A DNA stretch of 64,000 nt from Mactromeris polynyma (Eukaryota > Mollusca > Bivalvia > Venerida > Mactridae): positions 7,574,941 to 7,638,940 of the forward strand of contig JASFXZ010000028.1 of assembly GCA_032209605.1 (NCBI GenBank), given 5' to 3'. The notes under the pieces were generated by a model. The model had not been told where the DNA came from. It worked only from the letters and a program-made list of their open reading frames with translations, and searched no databases. The stretch's first letter is position 1; each line of letters opens with the position of its first letter. The position numbers were made by a program, and so were the translations under genes. This document shows positions 58,801 through 64,000 of the stretch, one piece after another.

Positions 58801-61800
58801 GGAGGCCTGTATTTGACAAACAAGTGTATATTCAGACACATATTGGCCAAAAATTTCTGAACCAATTCTAGCTTTTAAATACGAAATATAGTGATATTCA
58901 TACGGAAGTCAGATAAGCAGGAATATTATACAGAAAATTCGGATAATTTTTACTTTTTTTTTAACTTCTGTTTCCTGAGTTTTGATCCATTCAGCTTTAT
59001 TTTTGATTTTGGTGTAGCAATCTGTGACAGAACTCTGCATCTTTGTCTGAAAATAATAATAACACAATTAGTAGCAAATATTGAAAGAACATTATCATTT
59101 GTTAATATATTTCTGAGGCTGTTAAACAACGATGTGTCCTATCTACAGTGTACAGTACAACCTCACTAATAAGACCACCTTTGGGACCCTTGAAAACTGG
59201 TCTTCTTATTGAGGTGGTCTTGATATTGAGGTTGAATAAAGAGCAAAACAGTGAAAATGAACTTGAAAATTGTGGTCTTAATTTTGAGGGGGTCTTTAGG
59301 TGAGGTTTTACTGTACATGTATGTAGAGGATTATAGATACTGAGCAGATTAAGATACAAAACAGACGGACAGACAGAAGGACAAATCTATATCCCCCCTT
59401 TCAGAGTGGGGGCATAAAAATGTAAACATGAAAAAGAAACAAAACAAGACTGTTGACTGTTATCTTTTAATTCAGTAAAATTTAATAAATATTCAAGACA
59501 TACAGTCAGATCTCATTTATTTGACAACCTTCTATCCAAATACTTGGTATCATCGTAAATTAAATATCAGGTCTCGATGTATCTTCTTAGGCATGTAACA
59601 ATGAAATAGGCTATTCAAAACCATGTATTATTCGAAATAAAATTTCAGACGCGATGAATTCGAATGAACGGGGTTCAACTGTACATGTATATTAGATGAG
59701 TAATGGTTTCTGACTAAATACTTGTAGTCCCTTAGGATTACTAAACATGACATTTAGCATTAATACAGAGTATAGCTAAAGCACGAGGAAGACGAGACAT
59801 ACATGTCCTATAAAAGCCAAGACTTATACTTCCGTTTACTCCAGTTACAAAATAACAAAGTCTGAAATTTCCAAATATCTAATACACCAATCATTCAATA
59901 GCTTGCTTTAAGTTTAAACAGACGTATCAAGCAAACTTTACAGTGATTTGCTCCTACTAAACAACCTGTTTTGTCATAGAAAGCATTCCAGGCCTTGATC
60001 TCCAGAGCTAAATATCTCTCATCACAAATATTGCCTCAAATTGTTGAGATTTTCCTCATCTCAGACTGGACTCAAAATTGGTATTACATGCAATATATGA
60101 GACGAGTTTTCATAAATTTTTCAAGAGATCCAAATTGAGATGGTCTGAAACTCAGTCTCTGATTTGAGCAAAATCTCAATATTGAGCTGATATTTCTATT
60201 TGAGATGCTTTGGCAGATCACGGCCAGTTACCTGTAGATTCCTGGCTGACTCAACATCATCCGCAAGTGATGCAAACTGGTCTAATTCTGCCTGCATCTC
60301 CTGTACAAGCTTTTGAGAGGCATAAAAATGTTCCCGATAATCATTACTCTCATAATCCGCGCTGACCTTCATAATCTGAAACATACATTAAAACTGCATT
60401 ACAACTGCTTCCCCGCTTCTCAGATGGCTATATGGTAGTTTAAAACCACCCAAATTGCATTTCATATAACAAGACTTAGATTTAAGACATCAAAACGAAA
60501 GTGGGGATTTTGACAGATCGGAGAGGATTTTATAATTTATCATTTTTGATAATGAACATAGAATGACATTAGGTGTCATTAAAGATGCACCTGGCTCATC
60601 TGAACATAAAATGTTTGAATTGGCTTCATCCAGTATTGTTGTAATATTGGCTAAAACATCTCTAATAAGAACCATTGCAATGTATAACCGATAGAAAATA
60701 TCTTTTTTTTACCATATTACTAACAGACACAACTTGTAAAATAGCCCGATTGTTAAAAAAGCTGGATTTTTTTAAAAATTGTATGATGTACAAACATCTT
60801 TCTCCAACAAATATGGATCAATACATTATGAGTTCAGTCTTTGTTAATGCATGATTATTGATGTTTTAACTATAGGGAATATATTTGTCAAGATTGTTTA
60901 GGTAAACAAAGGTTTTCATGTCAGAAATTGTCACATTCAACAGTTCATGCCTCTAGTTCTTTCATGACAACGAAATTCTTAGAAGAAACTTAATACTTAT
61001 TTGCATATTTATATAGAAAATTATGTCAAATTCAGTTAAATAACAAGAGACGTTTGTAAAACATCATGCCCCCTGTGACCTTGACCTTTGACCCAAAAAT
61101 CAATAGGGTTCCTCTGCTACCTAAGATGAATGTGTGGACCAAGTTTGAGGATGATAGGTCAAGGGGTTCTTGAGTTATTCATCGAAAACGAAAAGGTTAC
61201 GAACCGACGGACGGACATACCAACCGACCAACATGTGCAAACCAATATGCCCTTAATCTTCGAAGAGGGGCATAAAAACAATTTTCATCGGCATGAATGT
61301 CCAAAACATCATATAAAGCTGTCAAAACTTTGATTGGGATATACTTGATGTCATAACAAACGTCACTAATACAGGTTTTGTCATGACAGTGCTTATATTT
61401 GTGTGCCATTGTAATACCTCATTCTCATGCTCCGACTTCCCAGATTTCAGCTCAGTTTCTAATGTCTCACATTTCTGCTGCCAATTCAACATTTCCGTCT
61501 CATGTTTGTGTTCTAGATCCTGTAGAGACTGTTTCGTGGCAGTAAAACTTTTCTGCAGCTCCTGAAATTAGAAAGAAAATGATATATTCCATTTCCTTAA
61601 TTCAATATATAAAATGACAGTTTGAATGGTTACTGCCATTTGACCCTGGAGTTGACCCTCTGATCCCAGGAATTTCCAAAATCACATTTTGACCCTTTTT
61701 TGCGATCAAATGGTAAAATCCGGTCAAAAGTTAACAAATTGACCTTTGAGATTCAGCCCCTGATGGAACTCCTAGGTAACCCATATTGTAGATATACCCA

Positions 61801-64000
61801 GAGCCGTTAACTTTCATACAGGTCTCATGTTTTATTAGATAGTATGTATATCTAGGAGTTATAATTTGCAGAAATTTGATGTACAGGAAAACAACCTCAA
61901 TAATAAGCCCACCTCAATAATAAGCCCACCTCTATAATAAGCCCACCTCAATAATAAGCCCACCTCTATAATAAGAACACCTCAAAATTAAGAACACAAT
62001 TTTCAAGTCGATTTGACTGTTTTACTCTTTATTCAACCTCAGTATTAAGACCACCTCAAGAAGAAGACCAGTTTTCAAGGGTTCCAAGGATGGTCTTATT
62101 ATTGAGGTTTTACTGTTCATGTATCAGTCAAGCAAATGCTTACATAAATCGAAGTTCAAACAATATTCACCTCATAAGCCACCAGTTTCTTTCTGTCTTT
62201 CTCCAGACTGTGTACCTGAGACTCTAGTCTTGTATTCTGTAGCCGCAGAGTCTCAAACTCATTAGCCAGGACCCGGGGGTGTTGTTTTCTGACATCATCT
62301 GCTGTCAACCTGATCATTATACAAACATTATAGTTTACAAATTATATACATAAGTAGGATGTTTTAAGTGTCTGTTATACATTAAATTATAAAATAGCTA
62401 AAGACCAAGGAAACGCGCCCAACTCGTTAAAATTCTCCAACCTTACATGTATTAATATGTCTGAATATAACTTATAAGTACGAAAATATACAGAGATCAT
62501 GAATTATAAGATTTTCACTGGGGAATAAGCGATTCTACTTTACTATAGCATTATAAATTATGTTCAAAAACTTAAAACAACAAATGAAACAGTCACTGCC
62601 GTTTTATAAGGCTTGAGCAATATCAAAAGGTTATGCCCCCCAGCCCAAATCCTGCCTGGACACGCCCCTAAAATGTCCTTCCATATTGAGGGAGACATAA
62701 TTCTAAGGGAGTAACTAAATTTATTACTAAATACTTACTTCTTTCCCTGCTTCTTATCCAGTTTGAGTGGTGTCATACTGGTACCAGTAGTTAACATTAG
62801 ATTGTCATCCATCTCCGTGGCAACCGTTGTCATCTCTGGTTGTATTTCTACTGCAACACTTGTGTATGATTTAACATCTGTCATAACACTGCTGTCTACT
62901 AGCTCCGGACCGCAAGCCAATACACTCTTATCATGGGATGGACAGGGAACCATTGGGGAGCACATAGCTGATTGAGTTGTAGCTGCGTTTTGTATAGAAA
63001 CATCGTGAACGGGTATTCTCATTGGTGAACACATCGCCGAACACGTATCAGCCTCATATTGAATAGAAACATCTTGAACTTGTGCCTGCATTGGTGAACA
63101 CATGACAGACTGCATGTCTTTTGTGTTTTGGATAGAAACATCACAACCAGGAAACCGGACAGGGGAGCGAGGCACTGACTGGATCTCTTTCTGAGTGGAT
63201 TTGTCATGCGATTCAAAACATATTGGGGAACACAAAGCAGATTGTGTTTCAATTTCATTTTGAACAGAGAAATCACACATTGGATGGTGCATAGGTGAAC
63301 AAGCCACAAACCTAACTGTGTGATTTGTGAGTACAGGATTATTTTCTTCAGTTTGTTCTTCAGAAATTTGTACCAGATTGTCATGTGTGCATAAGTTTGT
63401 CTTATAGCTATCTTGACACATTCCTTTCTCCACCATGTCACAGGTACCACTGCCTCCATCTTGCTTCATTTCAATATCTTCACCAGCACATTCTTTCACT
63501 TCAGCCTCTTTTGTAGCCTTTACTTCTCTCATTTCAATAGTTCTTTCTTCGCTTAATACTTTACTTGAAGCGCATTTACTTTCCACTGAATTACTTTCAT
63601 TTGATGCACTCACTTTCTGTAACATAGGAGAACAGGCAACATCATGTAAAACTCTCACTATTTTACCTGTTGGAACTTCTTGAATGTGGTGTGCGGTCAC
63701 ACTAGATGGAAACACCCAATTTGCCAAGTTTGACGTAGCATTCTTTACTCTTTGCATTACGGCTACTTTCTCCAGAAATGTTGGTCCAGACGTGTAGACC
63801 TTTTTCTGTTCCATTTTAACATCAGTTGAACAATCCCGAGTATCAACGGATTTACTTGACACAACCATCACGCCTGGTGTTTGAACAAAGCTAGCTAACA
63901 GCTCTTCATCTGATTTCGTTAAGTCATGAAATGATTCACTACAATCGCTATAGTGTGATTCATCAAAGAGACAATCTTCGTTCACTGACACATCACCGAA
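46516..64000 (-). CDS. SPAG5: SPAG5/astrin-like coiled-coil spindle protein, 16 exons (5' end off window)
   Basis: Predicted mitotic spindle and kinetochore protein; vertebrate astrin acts with KNSTRN/SKAP at microtubule ends. Exons (high to low): 64000-62739, 62309-62171, 61561-61418, 60375-60232, 59046-58966, 57872-57738, 56945-56852, 56439-56292, 55416-55354, 54630-54435, 53400-53360, 52389-52221, 51442-50826, 49394-49214, 47823-47641, 46815-46516. All junction phases agree, giving about 1,298 residues; human astrin has about 1,190. About 420 N-terminal residues are disordered with CSPM repeats. The rest is mostly coiled coil, interrupted by a Ser-rich disordered exon (~873-1078). Two stretches recall astrin: VSQVLSAVLSTEPESTEE (human ILTAVADEEPESTP) and, near the C-terminus, KADTEVCRFDELVDIVRSVL (human RSDKELEKLDDIVQHIYKTL). 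These comparisons are from memory; coiled-coil proteins invite false similarity, so the name is moderately supported. The exon chain itself is strong. No Met start is in the window. Confidence 0.8.
46848..47037. repeat. Dispersed TTGACCC/GGAACCCC repeat
   Basis: Best copy of this family: begins GGGGTTCCATTTGACCCTGG, has TTTTGACCCTTAGGATTCTG, and ends TTGTGGAACACC. Lies 33 bp from the last coding exon. Confidence 0.75.
47170..47340 (-). repeat. Degenerate tRNA-derived SINE
   Basis: On the minus strand GCGCAGTGGTCGAGGGGTGG then GTGAGTTTGAGCCCA look like A and B boxes. Weak. Confidence 0.45.
47340..47622. repeat. 24-bp minisatellite inside a MITE arm
   Basis: About nine units of AGGGTTAAAGGGAGAGAACTCTGG-type sequence (period 24) lead into GGGAGAGAACTCATGACAAT and CTCCTGTG, the right end of the MITE at 48532. 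The left palindromic arm is missing. Confidence 0.82.
47641..47823 (-). CDS. SPAG5: SPAG5-like exon, coiled coil
   Basis: 61 codons, phase 0. SLTDEICRMKEKYEALETER, then NLLNEQIAELLRKMETVSEG. Its donor is 18 bp from the end of the 24-bp minisatellite/MITE at about 47,340-47,622. Confidence 0.87.
48190..48450. repeat. Dispersed repeat (ACCCGAGAGCCGG / TTCATTCAAATTATTATT)
   Basis: CTTTCAC, GATATATCCAGC.GGACGG, ACCCGAGAGCCGGA and CAAATTCATTCAAATTATTA recur at 52450-53045, where a 57-bp minisatellite splits the copy. Confidence 0.6.
48532..48642. mobile_element. Palindromic hAT-like MITE, whole, 8-bp TSD
   Basis: CACAGGAGATTGTCATGAGT to CATAACAATCTCCTGTG, flanked on both sides by CTTAGGAA (8 bp). 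Same family as 43968. A related AT loop TATATATACATACACTA. Confidence 0.9.
48697..48854. mobile_element. MITE, CAGTCGGACCTCGTTTAT family, copy 1
   Basis: TACAGTCGGACGTTTATTC … GAACGAGATCCAACTGTA; interior TCAGGTCCCGATGTATCTTC shared with 58379-58562 and 59501-59683. Confidence 0.77.
49020..49183. mobile_element. hAT-like MITE
   Basis: CAGGGGTCAGTGTCACTAA left; TTATTGACACCCCTG right, flanked by ACTAAG on both sides. CAGGGGTGTCAA-type ends are common in hAT elements. Ends 30 bp from a SPAG5-like exon. Confidence 0.75.
49214..49394 (-). CDS. SPAG5: SPAG5-like exon, coiled coil
   Basis: 181 nt, in phase 2, out phase 0. EDLCSRVSQCEYSEKHLHAE, then LDKSQKVVDELNSRIQDMSD. A hAT-like MITE ends 30 bp past its donor. 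Confidence 0.85.
49468..49659. mobile_element. MITE, CAGTCAAACCTGT family
   Basis: TACAGTCAAACCTGTGTTAA left; CAGACAGGTTTGACTGTA right; interior repeats AAAGACCACCTG. TA flanks, CAGT start. Confidence 0.83.
50005..50238. mobile_element. PIF/Harbinger-like MITE, 3-bp TSD
   Basis: GGCCAAACAAATAAATAAGT left; ACTTATTTTTTGTTTAGGCC right, flanked by TAA on both sides. The AAGTGTGGTTCC inner arms also pair. A long T run and GGTAGGTAGG / GGTCGGTCGG interior link it to 29639-30254. Confidence 0.82.
50826..51442 (-). CDS. SPAG5: SPAG5-like large Ser-rich exon
   Basis: 617 nt, in phase 0, out phase 2. Starts DKSKVDDGSSSCVTLTDSNK. Includes SLVSQVLSAVLSTEPESTEE, the best match to astrin, and ends with a helix (LERVAELFEETTRVAHIIEK). 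The donor GTACGT at 50824-50825 (phase 2) is chosen because it restores frame with the exon at 49394; the frame itself runs on into the intron. Confidence 0.83.
51676..51916. repeat. 17-bp minisatellite, about 14 copies
   Basis: CTGAACTACAACACAAT repeats with A/G variants (TACGACACAAT). Intron of the SPAG5-like gene. Confidence 0.9.
51935..52015. repeat. Possible SINE head fragment
   Basis: GGGTTTGGAACCCGCAACCTGC reads as a B-box-like arm on the minus strand. Short and uncertain. Confidence 0.3.
52040..52196. mobile_element. MITE, CAGTAAAACCTCA family, copy 2
   Basis: AAAACCTCACTTAAAGACCAC left; GGTCTTATTATTGAGGTTTT then ACTGTA right. It ends 25 bp from the exon at 52221. Confidence 0.8.
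52221..52389 (-). CDS. SPAG5: SPAG5-like exon
   Basis: 169 nt, in phase 2, out phase 0. CTLSGTLEELSYTQQFASDV, then IDELVDHMVNVLASLCRRAG. Helical, weakly coiled. Confidence 0.85.
52557..52905. repeat. 57-bp minisatellite, about 6 copies
   Basis: TTTCTTTTTCTTGCATATAT … AATTGAATAAAACGAC repeats every 57 bp with almost no variation, pointing to recent expansion. Because 57 is divisible by 3, a spurious minus-strand ORF of 19-residue repeats results. Intronic. Confidence 0.93.
53360..53400 (-). CDS. SPAG5: SPAG5-like micro-exon
   Basis: 41 nt, in phase 0, out phase 2 (DCCAKLRAKEQEV). Good acceptor TTTTCAG and donor GTAAGC. Required to bridge phase 0 at 54435 to phase 2 at 52389. Confidence 0.75.
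54435..54630 (-). CDS. SPAG5: SPAG5-like exon, coiled coil
   Basis: 196 nt, in phase 2, out phase 0. MLLIRNLERTLENRESEIDS, then QDKELFECREQIYKQMEAAM and LTKQLESTQRELSDLK. Confidence 0.87.
54945..55205. repeat. Dispersed repeat (TAGCACATGGATGCCCCTGT family)
   Basis: Begins CTATAGCACATGGATGCCCC and ends GGCAGGGGGCATGA, with GGACGAACAGGGGCAACAC. Inverted-looking ATGCCCC / GGGGCAT ends. Related older copy at 34265. Confidence 0.6.
55354..55416 (-). CDS. SPAG5: SPAG5-like short exon, coiled coil
   Basis: 63 nt, phase 2 in and out (LNETTDKLLKDETAYKDSLE). Joins its neighbours without a frame break. Donor GTAATT. Confidence 0.78.
56292..56439 (-). CDS. SPAG5: SPAG5-like exon, coiled coil
   Basis: 148 nt, in phase 1, out phase 2. 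RDMLKSQCEDVTKQNVDIQS, then EVDRLKDELEKSQSVVKELS. Strong heptad pattern. Confidence 0.87.
56702..56741 (-). other. SPAG5: Candidate 40-nt alternative exon of the SPAG5-like gene
   Basis: Flanked by acceptor CACTGCAG and donor GTGAAT. It reads DNLTLEVEQSKGL in phase 0 and exits in phase 1, the same phases as the exon at 56852-56945. Including both would bring a stop codon into frame, so it is mutually exclusive with that exon, a poison exon, or chance. Confidence 0.35.
56852..56945 (-). CDS. SPAG5: SPAG5-like exon, coiled coil (possible partner of alternative exon)
   Basis: 94 nt, in phase 0, out phase 1 (LDSQLKRTKAELEATEETVL...). Donor GTATGT, acceptor TTTTAG. Fits the next exon at 56439. Confidence 0.83.
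56982..57117. mobile_element. Short TIR MITE
   Basis: GGTTTGTTTGGCATTAACCC left and GGGGTTATGCCAAACAAAC right. The rest of this intron to 57,737 shows no further feature that I recognise. Confidence 0.75.
57738..57872 (-). CDS. SPAG5: SPAG5-like exon, coiled coil
   Basis: 45 codons, phase 0. GAHLEEQLLKYSEDSKLLEE and onward; heptad Leu pattern. Donor GTAGGA, acceptor ATCCAG. Confidence 0.85.
58180..58562. mobile_element. MITE, CAGTCGGACCTCGTTTAT family, with duplicated left end
   Basis: TTGACAGGGTTCTGAT.. followed by TACAGTCGGACCTCGTTTAT occurs at 58231 and again at 58379. Only the second continues through CAGGTCCCAGTGTATCTTCT to GTTCGACAGTATA. A local tandem duplication of about 148 bp includes one MITE end. 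Confidence 0.72.
58966..59046 (-). CDS. SPAG5: SPAG5-like short exon
   Basis: 27 codons, phase 0 (TKMQSSVTDCYTKIKNKAEW...). The donor GTTAAA is weak, but frame and composition fit the flanking exons. Confidence 0.68.
59151..59315. mobile_element. MITE, CAGTAAAACCTCA family, copy 3 (reverse)
   Basis: TACAGTACAACCTCACTAAT left; AGGTGAGGTTTTACTGTA right; interior GGTCTTCTTATTGAGGTGG. Confidence 0.83.
59501..59683. mobile_element. MITE, CAGTCGGACCTCGTTTAT family, copy 3
   Basis: TACAGTCAGATCTCATTTAT left; GAACGGGGTTCAACTGTA right; interior CAGGTCTCGATGTATCTTCT. From 59,684 to 60,231 I see nothing. Confidence 0.8.
60232..60375 (-). CDS. SPAG5: SPAG5-like exon, coiled coil
   Basis: 48 codons, phase 0. 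IMKVSADYESNDYREHFYAS, then QKLVQEMQAELDQFASLADD. Acceptor GTTTCAG, donor GTAACT. Confidence 0.85.
61040..61280. repeat. Dispersed GTGACCTTGACCTTTGACC element
   Basis: CATGCCCCCTGTGACCTTGA, TGTGTGGACCAAGTTTGAGG, ACCGACGGACGGACATACC and GAAGAGGGGCATAAA: a pattern widespread in marine mollusc genomes as far as I know. A right-end fragment lies at 59350-59415. Confidence 0.72.
61418..61561 (-). CDS. SPAG5: SPAG5-like exon, coiled coil
   Basis: 48 codons, phase 0. ELQKSFTATKQSLQDLEHKH and onward, rich in Glu, Lys and Gln with Leu spacing. Acceptor ATTTCAG, donor GTATTA. Confidence 0.85.
61625..61775. repeat. Dispersed TTGACCC/GGAACCCC repeat
   Basis: CCATTTGACCCTGGAGTTGA and GAGATTCAGCCCCTGATGGA. 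Internally deleted copy. Confidence 0.65.
61888..62118. mobile_element. MITE, CAGTAAAACCTCA family, copy 4, with internal triplication
   Basis: CCTCAATAATAAGCCCA is repeated four times at the left end (17-bp step, with CTCTATAATAAG variants), then the usual body to ATTGAGGTTTTACTGT. Confidence 0.8.
62171..62309 (-). CDS. SPAG5: SPAG5-like exon, coiled coil
   Basis: 139 nt, in phase 2, out phase 0. LTADDVRKQHPRVLANEFET, then heptad-like LRLQNTRLESQVHSLEKDRK. Start of the coiled-coil part. Confidence 0.85.
62405..62670. repeat. Dispersed element with C-rich ends, copy 2
   Basis: ACATGTATTAATATGTCTGA, ATATACAGAGATCATGAATT and GCCCAAATCCTGCC match 40188-40460 in order. Confidence 0.7.
62739..64000 (-). 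CDS. SPAG5: SPAG5-like N-terminal exon (open at window edge)
   Basis: An open frame runs from the edge to the donor GTAAGT at 62738 with no initiator Met at its upstream end. Residues are acidic, Ser/Thr-rich and disordered. A 23-residue repeat covers about 62,894-63,301 (CSPM/CSPI/RSPV followed by DVSIQN-like motifs). Out phase is 2. Confidence 0.88.

Noticed and set aside
63019..63459. 146-residue minus-strand ORF
   Set aside because: An out-of-frame shadow of the SPAG5-like N-terminal exon, open because the exon itself is repetitive.

Overview
The window is animal nuclear DNA, most likely from a bivalve or other marine mollusc. The evidence is AT-rich sequence, small GT-AG exons separated by introns packed with tandem repeats, short terminal-inverted-repeat (TIR) elements and tRNA-derived SINEs, and two conserved animal genes. 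The mollusc assignment is an inference from the repeat types. There are no bacterial operons, CRISPR arrays or phage genes. Layout, left to right: (1) About 357-32,805, minus strand, is the N-terminal part of a SRCAP/Domino-type SWI2/SNF2 remodelling ATPase. Twenty-five coding exons give about 1,169 residues that join in one reading frame. They hold an N-terminal basic NLS-like motif, the HSA domain, a long acidic linker and the first ATPase lobe ([20 protein letters not shown]). The second helicase lobe and C-terminus lie beyond the left edge. A non-coding 5' exon (34,557-34,644) and a GC-richer promoter-like block near 36,455-36,570 probably form the 5' end. (2) About 36,600-46,500 has no recognisable host gene. 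It holds palindromic hairpin elements, a 76-bp satellite-like array, a 5'-truncated LINE with its reverse-transcriptase C-terminal tail, a tRNA-derived SINE and several MITEs. (3) 46,516-64,000, minus strand, is a coiled-coil protein read as the sperm-associated antigen 5 (SPAG5/astrin) homologue. Sixteen exons chain in frame and give about 1,298 residues; the start lies off the right edge. Its N-terminal exon has a 23-residue repeat built on Cys-Ser-Pro-Met and Asp-Val-Ser-Ile-Gln. The two genes lie head-to-tail on the same strand. They are not functionally linked by sequence: one is a chromatin remodeller thought to load H2A.Z, the other a mitotic spindle/kinetochore protein. No wholly new system is visible. 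The best leads are: two palindromic hAT-like MITEs with exact 8-bp target duplications; a minisatellite apparently grown from the end of that same MITE; a 1.85-kb TIR element with its empty site preserved in sister repeats; a higher-order (AB)2 tandem array in an intron; a possible mutually exclusive exon pair in the SPAG5-like gene; and an upstream ORF whose stop overlaps the SRCAP start codon.
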